A stretch of DNA of 64,000 bases from Maricaulaceae bacterium (GTDB taxonomy: Bacteria > Pseudomonadota > Alphaproteobacteria > Caulobacterales > Maricaulaceae), in assembly GCA_026126205.1 (NCBI GenBank), contig JAHCJP010000001.1, forward strand, positions 620,001-684,000, written 5' to 3'. The notes under the pieces were generated by a model. The model saw only the letters and a program-made list of their open reading frames with translations, was not told the DNA's origin and did no database searches. The position numbers and the translations under genes are program-made. Below are positions 54,684 to 63,434 of this stretch, piece by piece (position 1 is the stretch's first letter; each line of letters opens with the position of its first letter).

Positions 54684-56969
54684 TCACAGCGACGCGTATT
54701 TCTTGCGCAGACGCTGGCGGACCATCTCGGCCACCGTGTTCAGCGCGAATGTCATGACGAACAGCACCAGTCCGGCCAGGAACAGGATCCGGTAATGGGT
54801 GCCGCCCGCCTCTGCCTCGGGCATCTCCACGGCGATGTTCGCCGAGAGCGTCCGCATGCCTTCGAACATGTTGAAATTGACGACCGGGCTGTTGCCGGTG
54901 GCCATCAGCACGATCATCGTTTCACCGACGGCCCGTCCGAAGCCGATCATGATCGCCGAGAAAATGCCGGGGCTGGCCGTCAGCAGCACTACCCGTGTCA
55001 CCGTCTGCCAGGTCGTCGCGCCCAGCGCCAGCGAGCCCTGCGTAAGGTGCTTGGGCACGTTGAAGATCGCCTCTTCAGCGATCGAGTAAATGGTAGGGAT
55101 CACGGCGAAGCCCATGGCGACACCGACGATCATGGCGTTGCGCTGGTCATAGGTGACGCCGCGATCGGTCAGCCACTGCCGCATGTCGCCTTCGAAAAAG
55201 GCGATCTGCAACACGGGGTTCATCTCCACGCATATCCAGCCGAACAGCAGGATGAAGGGGATCAGCGCAGCCGCTTCCCAACCGGCCGGCACGACGCGCC
55301 CGCGCCAGTGCTTCGGCAGCATGAACCAGGCCAGCGACAGCCCCATGATCATCACCGGCATCAGCAACAGCACGCTGAACACCGCTGGCAGGCTGCGCTC
55401 CACGAACGGCGCAAACCACAACCCGGCCAGAAAGCCCAGGATCACAGTTGGCAGCGCCTCCATGATCTCAATGGCGGGCTTGGTGATGCCGCGCATCCGC
55501 GGGGTCATGAAATAGGCCGAATAGATCGCCCCAAGGATCGCCAGCGGCATGGCGAACAGCATGGCGTAAAAGGCGGCCTTGATGGTACCCAGAGTCAGGG
55601 GAACAAGGCTGAATTTCGGTTCGAACTCGTCGGTGGCGGACGAGGATTGCCAGACGAAGTCCGGCTGCTGGCGGCCTTCGTACCAGACCCGGCTCCACAG
55701 CGCCTGTATGGACGCCTCCGGGTGCGGGTTGCGCAGCGAAAAATAGCGAACGATCTCGGTCTCATCGACCGTCAGGAATCCATTGTTGCGCGGCGCGTTG
55801 ATCGCGAACCGCACCGGCTGGTCCGACACCTGCCGCTGCAACAATGACCGGTGCGACGTGGAATGATGCAGGGCGATGTTTCCGTCCGCGTCGGCCGTGG
55901 CGAAACCCTTGCGGGCGTATTCCGGCGTGATCGCCGTCACCGCCGCCGGCATGCGCTGAAACTCCCGGATCAGGGTCAGGTGGCGGATATTGTCCTCGTC
56001 CCGCACCATGAACCATTGCGAGACCGATCCGTCCTCGCCGCCGACGATCACCGAGACTGTGCCCAGAAGCCAGCTCAGCGCGCCGATGCCGGTCCCTTCG
56101 GAGACAACGCGAACGGTTTGGGTGCGCTCAGGCGCGGTGACGTTCAAGGTATTGTAGTGATGCAGCCGTCCTTCGTCGTCGCCGACGAACAGGTCGCGCA
56201 AATCCGCCGACAGCAGTAACGCCACAGGGGCATAGTCCGGCCGCTCCATCACTCCGCCGCGACGGGTCAGCGTCACCTCGCCGGTCAGGAAGTTGCGGCG
56301 CGCGTCGACATTGGTCAGCAGCAGCCTGCCGTCCGCGGTATAGCCTGCGATGTTGAAGCCGCGCGCACCCTGCTGGGCGCCGATCACGGACAAGGGGGCG
56401 CCATCGTCGTCGACTCTGATCGGTTCCTCGCCGAGCGGGAACTCCACCGACGGCTCCACCATCCTGACCCCCTCGGGATAGATCAGGCTGTATGCGTCGC
56501 GGAACAGCAGCGCCGTTCCGTCTGAAAGACCAAGGATGTTCAACCGCGTGCGTGGTTCGCCAAAGGCGTGACTGACGATCTCAACCCCGTCCGGAATGTG
56601 CAGGGTGATGCGTTGCAAAACTTCGCCGCTATCCGGCCGGAAAAAGTACAGCGCGCCAGCGTCAGTGACGCGGAAGCCGACTTCCTGATAACGCTCCACC
56701 GCGATGAACAGGGTGCGCTCGCCGGCCTCGCCCGGCGCGGCGTATTCGGTCAGCGGCTCCATCTCGGGCGGCGCCAGCATCGGCATCACTTCCGAGAACA
56801 GATATAAAAACATCAACGCCAGCGCGCCGATGACGCTGACCCCGCCGAACCCCACCAGCCAGCGCGAGGCGCCGTCCTTGGCGTACCGCCAGCGCTTGAC
56901 GCGCGCGCGGGTCGCCTCGTCCGGCATGACGCTCGCGGCGCCGGCCTGGTCATTGGTGCTGGTCGTCAT
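54684..56969 (-). CDS. pstC: Phosphate ABC transporter permease PstC with beta-propeller-like periplasmic region
   Basis: A 761-residue permease (start ATG 56969 behind GAGGGGGG). After TM1 (about 38-60) comes a roughly 380-residue periplasmic section of repeated beta strands (for example LNILGLSDGTALLFRDAY, LFVGDDEGRLHHYNTLN, VIVGGEDGSVSQWFM, ATADADGNIALHHSTS) that looks like a WD40-type propeller. The permease core occupies about 470-760, with the EAA loop [24 protein letters not shown]. The propeller may gate transport or bind PstS; this is inference. Confidence 0.93.
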   Translation of the reverse strand: MTTSTNDQAGAASVMPDEATRARVKRWRYAKDGASRWLVGFGGVSVIGALALMFLYLFSEVMPMLAPPEMEPLTEYAAPGEAGERTLFIAVERYQEVGFRVTDAGALYFFRPDSGEVLQRITLHIPDGVEIVSHAFGEPRTRLNILGLSDGTALLFRDAYSLIYPEGVRMVEPSVEFPLGEEPIRVDDDGAPLSVIGAQQGARGFNIAGYTADGRLLLTNVDARRNFLTGEVTLTRRGGVMERPDYAPVALLLSADLRDLFVGDDEGRLHHYNTLNVTAPERTQTVRVVSEGTGIGALSWLLGTVSVIVGGEDGSVSQWFMVRDEDNIRHLTLIREFQRMPAAVTAITPEYARKGFATADADGNIALHHSTSHRSLLQRQVSDQPVRFAINAPRNNGFLTVDETEIVRYFSLRNPHPEASIQALWSRVWYEGRQQPDFVWQSSSATDEFEPKFSLVPLTLGTIKAAFYAMLFAMPLAILGAIYSAYFMTPRMRGITKPAIEIMEALPTVILGFLAGLWFAPFVERSLPAVFSVLLLMPVMIMGLSLAWFMLPKHWRGRVVPAGWEAAALIPFILLFGWICVEMNPVLQIAFFEGDMRQWLTDRGVTYDQRNAMIVGVAMGFAVIPTIYSIAEEAIFNVPKHLTQGSLALGATTWQTVTRVVLLTASPGIFSAIMIGFGRAVGETMIVLMATGNSPVVNFNMFEGMRTLSANIAVEMPEAEAGGTHYRILFLAGLVLFVMTFALNTVAEMVRQRLRKKYASL

Positions 56970-57000
56970 GTCCCCCCTCGCCACGCAGGCATAAGCAAAA

Positions 57001-57077
57001 CCGGCGGCGGGACTGGCGGGTCCGGCCCCGCCGCCGGGTACGCGTCTTGATGTCGCCGCCGGCCTCAACCGGCGGCG
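57001..57077 (-). terminator. Two strong hairpins between pstS and pstC (attenuator)
   Basis: On the minus strand an RNA stem CCGGCGGCGGG/CCCGCCGCCGG (57037-57027 and 57011-57001) is followed by TTTTGC. A second perfect 9-bp stem lies just before it (57077-57069 with 57062-57054). Such hairpins commonly allow high pstS and lower pstCAB expression from one promoter. Confidence 0.6.
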
Positions 57078-57090
57078 TGGCGCTATGGGA

Positions 57091-58056
57091 CTAGTCCAGC
57101 CCCAGCTCGCGCCGCATTTGCGCCACCGCCGAAGCCGGCAGCGGGATGTAGCCGTCGCGAACCACGATTTCCTGTCCCTGGCGCGACAGCACCAGGCGCA
57201 GGAACTCGGCCTCCAGCGGGCTCAGCCCGCGGGTGGGATGACGGTTCACATAGACATAGAGGAAGCGCGCCAACGGGTAGCTGCCGTCGGCGGCATGTTC
57301 GGCGTCAGCCGGAGCGAAGGGCTCGCCCTGTTCGCGCGCCAGCGGCACCGCCCGCACGCCCGAGGTGATGTAGCCGATGCCCGAATAGCCGATGCCGTTG
57401 ATCGACTCCGCAACGCCCTGGACCACCGATGCCGATCCCGGCTGTTCGTTGATCGAGGCCTTGTAGTCGCCGTCGCACAGCGCGTGTTCACGGAAGAAGC
57501 CATAAGTGCCGGAAACAGCGTTGCGGCTGTAGATGGTGAAGTCACGGTTCGCCCAGGCGCCGGTCAGGCCCAACTGGCCCCAGCGGGTGATATCGCTGGC
57601 GCCGCCGCAACGGCGAGTGGACGAGAAGATCGCATCCACCTGCGGAATGGTCAGCCCCTCGATCGGGTTGTCACGGTGCACATAGACCGCAATGGTGTCG
57701 ATCGCGGTGCGCACCACGCTTGGGGGGTAGCCGTGCCGCTCTTCAAAAGCCTGGATTTCGCCATCGCGCATGGCGCGGCTCATCGGACCGAAGTTAGCGG
57801 TGCCTTCAGTGATCGCAGGCGGAGCGGTCGACGACCCGGCGCCCTGAATCTGGATGTTGACGTTCGGGTAGAAGCCCTGGAAGGCCTCGGCCCACAGGGT
57901 CATCAGGTTGTTCAGCGTGTCCGAGCCGATCGACGTCAGATTGCCCGAGACGCCCGCCACGGGCTGGTAGTCGGGCAGATCCGGATCGACCTGTTGGGCC
58001 ATCGCATGAACCGGCGCGAAGGCCAGCGCCAGCGCCAGTGCGGTTTTCTTCAGCAT
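57091..58056 (-). CDS. pstS: Phosphate ABC transporter substrate-binding protein PstS
   Basis: A 321-residue periplasmic binding protein with signal peptide MLKKTALALALAFAPVHAMA. Phosphate-contact regions are SIGSDTLNNLMT (about 42-53), IQGAGSSTAPPAITEG (about 69-84), FGPMSR and SRNAVSGTYGFF (about 179-190). Two cysteines (RRCGGAS, ALCDGDY) may pair. It belongs to the PstS group with the SIGSDTL start, common in alphaproteobacteria and Vibrio. It is first in the pst operon, downstream of a Pho-box array. Confidence 0.95.
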   Translation of the reverse strand: MLKKTALALALAFAPVHAMAQQVDPDLPDYQPVAGVSGNLTSIGSDTLNNLMTLWAEAFQGFYPNVNIQIQGAGSSTAPPAITEGTANFGPMSRAMRDGEIQAFEERHGYPPSVVRTAIDTIAVYVHRDNPIEGLTIPQVDAIFSSTRRCGGASDITRWGQLGLTGAWANRDFTIYSRNAVSGTYGFFREHALCDGDYKASINEQPGSASVVQGVAESINGIGYSGIGYITSGVRAVPLAREQGEPFAPADAEHAADGSYPLARFLYVYVNRHPTRGLSPLEAEFLRLVLSRQGQEIVVRDGYIPLPASAVAQMRRELGLD

Positions 58057-58169
58057 GGGGTTCTCCGTTCAAACTTGCAGACAGCCCGGACGAATCGTCT
58101 TCAGCCGACCGCCGGATGCCGCGCAAGCTATCCGCGCCCCTTGAAACAATTGATGCGGTTCGGAGATGG

Positions 58170-58224
58170 TTATTCGTCAGTTTCCTGATGGTTTGATGTC
58201 GGCTGCGTAACGGTTTTATGACGC
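58170..58224 (-). promoter_or_regulatory. Pho-box array upstream of pstS
   Basis: Read on the minus strand, five direct repeats with an 11-base period resemble CTGTCATAAAA: GCGTCATAAAA, CCGTTACGCAG, CCGACATCAAA, CCATCAGGAAA, CTGACGAATAA. The first three match best. PhoB dimers bind such tandem 11-mers. The array is 114 bases upstream of the pstS start and 77 bases upstream of the divergent oxidoreductase start. Confidence 0.65.
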
Positions 58225-58300
58225 TGATCGGCCAGCTCCGGGATTGGCCGCGAAAGCCGGAGCCGCTATGCATCCGCCCAGGGGGACGGAGGCGTATGTC

Positions 58301-59917
58301 ATGGGTGCAGCCAGACATTATGACGTGGCGATTATCGGCGCAGGCCATAACGGCCTTGTCTGCGCGGCCTATCTCGCCGCCGCTGGCCTGAAAGTGGTGG
58401 TGCTGGAGCGTCGCGGAGTCGCCGGCGGCGCAGCGGTGACGGAGGCGTTCCATCCCGGCTTTCGCAATTCCGTCGCCGCCTACACGGTGTCGCTGCTAAA
58501 TCCGAAGGTGATCGCGGACCTGCAGCTACACCGCCATGGCCTGAAGATCGTGCATCGCAAGGCGGCGAATTTCCTGCCGTTAGAGGGCGACTATCTGATC
58601 ATCGCCGAGGGTCGCACGCAGGCCGAGGTGGCGAAATTCTCCACTGCAGACGCCGCGCGCCTGCCCGAATACGAGCAGCGGCTGGAAGCGGTGGCGGACT
58701 TGCTGCGCGAGATCGTGCTGAAGACGCCGCCTAACCTCGCCGAAGGCGGCTGGGTGGCGGCGATCCCCGAAATGCTGAAATCGGTCAGCCTCGCCCAGCG
58801 CCTTGGCGGCGTCAGCCTGCAGGCCAAACGCGATCTGCTGGACCTGTTCTCGAAGTCGGCGGGAGACTGGTTGGATGGCTGGTTCGAAAGCGACCCGATC
58901 AAGGCGCTGTTCGGCTTCGACTCCATCGTCGGCAATTACGCCAGCCCGTATTCGCCCGGCTCCGCCTATGGCCTGCTGCACCACGTGTTCGGCGAGGTGA
59001 ACGGCAAGAAGGGCGCTTGGGGCCACGCCATCGGCGGCATGGGCGCGATCACTCAGGCCATGGCGGCGTCCTGCCGCGAGCGCGGCGCCGAGATTCGCTT
59101 GAACGCCCCCGTGTGCGAACTGATAGTCGAGCGCGGACGCGCCGCCGGCGTCGCGCTGGAGACTGGGGAGGCCGTACGCGCCCGCGCCGTAGTCTCGAAC
59201 CTGAACCCGAAACTGCTGTTCGGGCGGCTGGCGCCACAGGACGCTCTGCCGGCGGATTTCAGGGAACGCATCACCCGCTATCGCTGCGGCTCCGGCACTT
59301 TCCGCATGAACCTCGCCCTGTCGGAGCTTCCGCGCTTCTCCTGCCTGCCGGAGCCGGGCGACCACCTTACCGCCGGCATCTATATCGGCCCCAGCCTCGC
59401 CTATATGGACCGCGCCTATACCGACGCCCGCGCCTTCGGCTGGTCGCGCGAACCGGCCATCGAAATGCTCATCCCCTCTACGCTGGACGACAATCTCGCC
59501 CCGCCCGGAGCGCATGTCGCCAGCTTGTTCTGCCAGCATGTCGCGCCCGAGCTGCCCGGCGGTGAATCCTGGGACGCCCGCCGCGAAAGCGTCGCCGACC
59601 TGATGATCGCCACTGTGGACAAATGGGCGCCCGGCTTTTCCGCCTCTGTCATCGCCCGCCAGAGCCTGTCGCCGCTGGACCTCGAGCGCGAATTCGGCCT
59701 TGTCGGCGGCGACATCATGCATGGTGCGCTGGGGCTGGACCAGTTGTTCAGCGCCCGGCCAGTGCTGGGCCATGGCGATTACCGCACCCCGGTGCCGGGT
59801 CTGTACCAGTGCGGGGCCGGCACGCATCCCGGCGGCGGCGTCACCGGCGCGCCTGGCCATAACGCCGCGCACGAAATCATCAAGGATTTCAAGCGAAAGC
59901 GCCTGAAAGTCGCCTGA
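58301..59917 (+). CDS. FAD-dependent oxidoreductase, phytoene-desaturase-like (NAD(P)/FAD) family
   Basis: A 538-residue flavin amine oxidase/desaturase fold. The FAD-binding motif is VAIIGAGHNGLVCAAYLAAAGLKVVVLERR at residues 8-37 (quoted in two parts: VAIIGAGHNGLVCAAYLA and GLKVVVLERR). The C-terminal FAD segment is GLYQCGAGTHPGGGVTGAPG. Relatives include carotenoid desaturases and PYROXD2. No carotenoid genes are nearby, so the substrate is unknown. Start ATG 58301 lies 8 bases after GGAGG. The Pho-box array upstream could control it as well as pstS. Confidence 0.85.
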   Translation: MGAARHYDVAIIGAGHNGLVCAAYLAAAGLKVVVLERRGVAGGAAVTEAFHPGFRNSVAAYTVSLLNPKVIADLQLHRHGLKIVHRKAANFLPLEGDYLIIAEGRTQAEVAKFSTADAARLPEYEQRLEAVADLLREIVLKTPPNLAEGGWVAAIPEMLKSVSLAQRLGGVSLQAKRDLLDLFSKSAGDWLDGWFESDPIKALFGFDSIVGNYASPYSPGSAYGLLHHVFGEVNGKKGAWGHAIGGMGAITQAMAASCRERGAEIRLNAPVCELIVERGRAAGVALETGEAVRARAVVSNLNPKLLFGRLAPQDALPADFRERITRYRCGSGTFRMNLALSELPRFSCLPEPGDHLTAGIYIGPSLAYMDRAYTDARAFGWSREPAIEMLIPSTLDDNLAPPGAHVASLFCQHVAPELPGGESWDARRESVADLMIATVDKWAPGFSASVIARQSLSPLDLEREFGLVGGDIMHGALGLDQLFSARPVLGHGDYRTPVPGLYQCGAGTHPGGGVTGAPGHNAAHEIIKDFKRKRLKVA

Positions 59918-59981
59918 GCGGAACAAATTCGCCTGCCCGGACGTTCTTTAATTGCGAGGAACGCAGAACAGGGAGGCGACC

Positions 59982-60533
59982 ATGTTTTCCCATGTCCGTC
60001 TGATCGCCGCGCTTGGCGCGCTGTGCCTGCCGGCCACTCCGGCTTTCGCCGATCCGCCGCCGCACGCACCCGCCCATGGCTACCGCGCCAACCAAGCGCA
60101 GGCTGCGGCGCGGATCGACTATCACCATTACTACTACGACCGCGGTTATGACCGCCGCAATTTCCGCTATCACGAACAGGTCTGCCGCACACGGCCCGCG
60201 GGCGGTCTGTCGCTGGGCGCCGTTCTGGGCGGCGGCGTGCTGCTTGACGTGCGCGCCGGCGGCGGCTGGATGACCGAGTGCGACCGCGCCCAGTTCAGCC
60301 ATGCGGCTTACTATGTCGCCGACCATCGCCGGCCCTACTACTGGCACAATCCGCAAACCCGCGTGCGCGGCGCCATGCGGCCCGGCCGAAGCTACCGTTC
60401 GCGCGGCCAGGAATGCGTCCGGGTGATCAGCGAAAGCTATGGACCTCACCGGCGCTATGAGTCCGCGGAGATCGAGATGTGCCGTGACCGCCGTGGCTCG
60501 CGCTGGCGTGTCACCGGTGAATGGGGCCGCTAG
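59982..60533 (+). CDS. Secreted Tyr/Arg/His-rich protein of unknown function
   Basis: A 183-residue protein with signal peptide MFSHVRLIAALGALCLPATPAFA after a GGGAGG ribosome binding site. The mature part is rich in Tyr, Arg and His (DYHHYYYDRGYDRRNFRYH near residue 50) with a short glycine-rich hydrophobic stretch (LSLGAVLGGGVLLDV) and four cysteines. The chain is basic and may bind nucleic acid, peptidoglycan or metal; no domain is recognised. It is closed by a strong terminator. Confidence 0.75.
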   Translation: MFSHVRLIAALGALCLPATPAFADPPPHAPAHGYRANQAQAAARIDYHHYYYDRGYDRRNFRYHEQVCRTRPAGGLSLGAVLGGGVLLDVRAGGGWMTECDRAQFSHAAYYVADHRRPYYWHNPQTRVRGAMRPGRSYRSRGQECVRVISESYGPHRRYESAEIEMCRDRRGSRWRVTGEWGR

Positions 60534-60562
60534 AGCCACTCGCGTCTCTCCACGAACTGAAA

Positions 60563-60593
60563 ACGGGCGGAGTTCGCTCCGCCCGTCCTTTTT
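60563..60593 (+). terminator. Rho-independent terminator
   Basis: A perfect 10-bp stem ACGGGCGGAG/CTCCGCCCGT with a TTCG tetraloop (60563-60586), followed by CCTTTTT. It closes the secreted-protein gene at 60533. The convergent anti-sigma gene ends 25 bases away. Confidence 0.93.
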
Positions 60594-60617
60594 GCGTCCG
60601 CCGCGATGACCCCTGCG

Positions 60618-61388
60618 TCAGTCGCGCCGCCAGCCGCGCGCGCGCAAGGCCGCCTCTTCGTCCCTGTCCAGCACCTCGCCCTCGCGCATGTCCTCGATGG
60701 CCGCGATCAGCGCCGGCGGCAGGGCGCTGGCGGCCATGCGATAACCGGCGGCGTCCGTCTCGCCCGCCGCCGGAGCCGCCAGGGCGATGCGCACCCGCCA
60801 GGCGTCCGCCTCGCGGCAAGCGACGCCCGTCAGCCCCTCGGCCCGGGTCGTGGAGAAGGCGCGGCACGCCACGCCGTCAGCGTCCTCGAAACTCAGCGCA
60901 ATGGCGACGCCCCGCGGCCCGGCGTCGCCGGAGATCTGCCCGTCCAGCGCCGCGGCGAGCACGCCCCGCGCCTCCAGCCCGCCGGGGCCGGTGTCGAACA
61001 GCGGCGCTTCGCCGCCAAAGGGCTGAATCGCGCCGATGGCGAAACCGACGGCGACGGCGGCGGCCAGCCCGGCCACTTGAGGCAGTCCAAAACCGGTGGA
61101 GGCGCCGCGCACGCGCTCCCGCGCCCGTGCGAAGTCGATTACGCCGCCACCGTCGCGCGAAGCGCCGTCCTGCGCCGGTTTGCGCAGCAGCGCAGCGAAC
61201 CGGTCAGGAACCGGCTCCGCAAGCGCGCCGTCATAGGTTTCCGACAGCCGGCCGCGCAGCGCTTTCTGGCGCGCGACCTGCGCGGCGAGCGCCGGGTCGG
61301 CGGCGATCGCCGCCTCAACGCGCACCCGCTCCTCTGCGGACAGTTCGCCATCGACATAGGACATGATCATCTCCTTCGTCACCGTCAT
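60618..61388 (-). CDS. Membrane-anchored anti-sigma factor
   Basis: A 256-residue protein with an N-terminal anti-sigma helical domain (TKEMIMSYVDGELSAEERVRVEAAI; residues 4-28, quoted here by its ends TKEMIMSYVDGEL and EERVRVEAAI), a TM segment (about 103-123, VAGLAAAVAVGFAIGAI) and a periplasmic beta domain. It lacks the HxxxCxxC zinc motif of the RsrA/ChrR type. It presumably holds the ECF sigma factor at the membrane until a periplasmic signal releases it. Its start overlaps the sigma gene stop as ATGA, the classical arrangement. Confidence 0.85.
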   Translation of the reverse strand: MTVTKEMIMSYVDGELSAEERVRVEAAIAADPALAAQVARQKALRGRLSETYDGALAEPVPDRFAALLRKPAQDGASRDGGGVIDFARARERVRGASTGFGLPQVAGLAAAVAVGFAIGAIQPFGGEAPLFDTGPGGLEARGVLAAALDGQISGDAGPRGVAIALSFEDADGVACRAFSTTRAEGLTGVACREADAWRVRIALAAPAAGETDAAGYRMAASALPPALIAAIEDMREGEVLDRDEEAALRARGWRRD

Positions 61389-61897
61389 GTCCCGCCTCCT
61401 TCGTCCCCGGCCAGTTTCGCCTCCAGCGCCTCGCGTCCCCGGGCCAGGCGGCTGGTCAGCGTGCCTATGGGCACGCCCATCACCTCCGCCGCGTCCCGGT
61501 AGGACAGCCCCTCCACCAGCACCAGGCTGACGGCCAGCCGCTGTTCGTCCGGCAGATCGGCCATCGCCCGCTCCACCTCCATGGCCCGGACGCGCAGCTC
61601 GATATTTTCATCCTCGGCCCCGGTGCGTTCGCCCGCTTCTGGGGCCAGGAACACATGCGCCCGGCGTTTGCGGTAGCGGACCTCGTCGATCCAGGCGTTC
61701 TTCATGATCCCGAACATCCAGCTGTCCAGCTTCGAACCGCGCCGCCACTGGTCCAGCCGCGACAGCGCGCGCTCCATGCACAGCTGGGTCAGGTCGTCCG
61801 CATCGACGGGATCGTTGGTCAGGGAACGCGCGAAGCGCCGCAGCCGGGGCAGCAGCTCCGCGATCCCGTCCCTCAGATCCGCGTCGTCACGGGCCAT
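61385..61897 (-). CDS. ECF-type RNA polymerase sigma factor
   Basis: A 170-residue sigma factor starting at ATG 61897 after GGAGG. Region 2 (about 14-80) has FARSLTNDPVDADDLTQLCMERA and WMFGIMKNAWIDEVRYRKR. Region 4 (about 110-160) has DLPDEQRLAVSLVLVEGLSY and the HTH DAAEVMGVPIGTLTSRLARGR. An upstream extension in frame is Arg/Ser-rich and rejected. It is paired with the anti-sigma factor and divergent from a secreted subtilisin, which may be its target or its signal generator. Confidence 0.93.
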   Translation of the reverse strand: MARDDADLRDGIAELLPRLRRFARSLTNDPVDADDLTQLCMERALSRLDQWRRGSKLDSWMFGIMKNAWIDEVRYRKRRAHVFLAPEAGERTGAEDENIELRVRAMEVERAMADLPDEQRLAVSLVLVEGLSYRDAAEVMGVPIGTLTSRLARGREALEAKLAGDEGGGT

Positions 61898-61908
61898 CCA
61901 GCCTCCAC

Positions 61909-61941
61909 AACGTCCGGAATAAAAGCTTTCTTCCGGACGTT
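61909..61941. promoter_or_regulatory. Perfect 11-bp inverted repeat in the sigma/subtilisin divergent promoter
   Basis: AACGTCCGGAA (61909-61919) and TTCCGGACGTT (61931-61941) flank 11 AT-rich bases containing AAGCTT. On the minus strand GGAAC, a typical ECF -35 element, occurs at 61943-61939. It is a candidate operator or double promoter shared by the sigma operon and the S8 protease gene. Confidence 0.6.
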
Positions 61942-61994
61942 CCTTGCGTACGCGCCGCGCGGCGCTGTTATACTGCCTGCGGAGTATCGAAAAC

Positions 61995-63338
61995 ATGGGA
62001 ATCCGCCGAAAGACAAGCTGGTTCCGGGCGCCGGGCGCCTTTGCGGCCGTTCTGGCGCTGTTTCTGTGGGCCGCCGGCGGCGCGACCGCGCAACTGCCCC
62101 TGCCCGACCTGCCCGTGCGGCCGCCGCCGGTCCCTCCGGCGGGCGATCTGCTGCGCGACACTGTCGACCGCGCAGACCGCACCGTCGATCAGACCCTGCG
62201 CGAGACGCGCCGTGTGCGTGTGCGCGACCTGCTGCGCCGCCACCGCGACGTGCTGGAGCGCGGACCGGACGACACCGTGATCATCCGCCGCGAGGTGCTG
62301 GCTTTCGACCCGTCGCCGCAGGCGCTGGCGCAGGCCCAGACCGCGGGATTCGAGGCGATCCGCCGCCGCGCCCTCGCCGGGCTGGGCGCCGAAATCGTCG
62401 TTCTGCGCGCCCCGCCACGCGTCTCCACTCGGCAGGCGTTGCGGCGGCTGGAAGCGTTGGACCCTGGCGGCGTTTATGACTTCAATCATGTGTATCTGGG
62501 GGCTGATGCCGGTCTCGCCGCCCCGGCCGCGACTAGCCTCGCCGCTTTCCAGACCGGCGCCGCCACGGGCACGCGGATCGGCCTGATCGACAGCGGCGTG
62601 GCGGCGGACCATCCCGCCTTCGCCAGCGCGCGCATCACTGCCCGCGCCTTTAACGAAGCCGGTTATGTTCCCGGTGCGCATGGCACCGCCGTGGCGTCGA
62701 TCATCGCTGGCTGCGGAGCAGGTTTTTCCTGCGCCGCGCCTGGGGCGCAGTTGTTCTCCGCCGACATCTATGGCGGCGCGCCGACCGGCGGGGCGGCCGA
62801 CGCCATCGCCGCCGCCCTGTCCTGGATGGTGGAGAACCGTGTTCCGGTGGTGAATATCAGCCTGGTCGGCCCGCCGAACGCCACGCTGGGCGCCGTGGTG
62901 CGGCTGACCGCGGCGCGCGGCCATTTGCTGGTCGCCGCCGTGGGTAATGACGGCCCGCATGCGCGCCCGCTCTACCCCGCCGCCTGGCCCGAGGTGGTGG
63001 CGGTGACCGGGGTGGACGCGCGCCGCCGCGCCATAGCCGAGGCCGGACGCGGCGACCATGTCGACTTCGCCGCGCCGGGAGCGGACATCGCCGCCGCCTC
63101 CTATGAAGGCGGCTTCGTTCCGGTGCGGGGCACCTCTTTCGCCGCGCCAATGGTGGCGGGGCTGCTGGCGCGCCGCGCGGCCAATCCGGACCCGCCGACG
63201 ACGCGGGCCGCTGTCGCCGCGCTGGCGCGCGAGGCGGAGGATCTGGGCGCCGCCGGGCGTGATCGCATCTATGGCGACGGGCTAGTCGGTTTCAACTTGC
63301 GTAACGACCCGTCGCAGTTTCGAGTGGCGGGCCGCTGA
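61995..63338 (+). CDS. Secreted S8 (subtilisin-like) serine protease next to the ECF sigma factor
   Basis: A 447-residue protein (start ATG 61995, GGAG 10 bases upstream) with a signal/TM segment (about 11-32), an N-terminal region of about 140 residues that may act as a propeptide, and a subtilisin domain with Asp199 (IGLIDSGVAADH), His229 (VPGAHGTAVASI), the oxyanion asparagine in AAVGNDGPH and Ser381 (VRGTSFAAPMVAG). All catalytic residues are intact. S8 proteases of this kind are often found beside ECF sigma/anti-sigma pairs in alphaproteobacteria; a role in processing the anti-sigma factor or in the response is inferred. Confidence 0.92.
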   Translation: MGIRRKTSWFRAPGAFAAVLALFLWAAGGATAQLPLPDLPVRPPPVPPAGDLLRDTVDRADRTVDQTLRETRRVRVRDLLRRHRDVLERGPDDTVIIRREVLAFDPSPQALAQAQTAGFEAIRRRALAGLGAEIVVLRAPPRVSTRQALRRLEALDPGGVYDFNHVYLGADAGLAAPAATSLAAFQTGAATGTRIGLIDSGVAADHPAFASARITARAFNEAGYVPGAHGTAVASIIAGCGAGFSCAAPGAQLFSADIYGGAPTGGAADAIAAALSWMVENRVPVVNISLVGPPNATLGAVVRLTAARGHLLVAAVGNDGPHARPLYPAAWPEVVAVTGVDARRRAIAEAGRGDHVDFAAPGADIAAASYEGGFVPVRGTSFAAPMVAGLLARRAANPDPPTTRAAVAALAREAEDLGAAGRDRIYGDGLVGFNLRNDPSQFRVAGR

Positions 63339-63434
63339 ACGATTTTTCCTTCGCCGGGAAGAAATACGCCCGCCCCGCCGTTCTCCCTCATGCAGGCCGC
63401 GCCATATTGCGGCCAGGCAGCAAGGGAGACAGTC

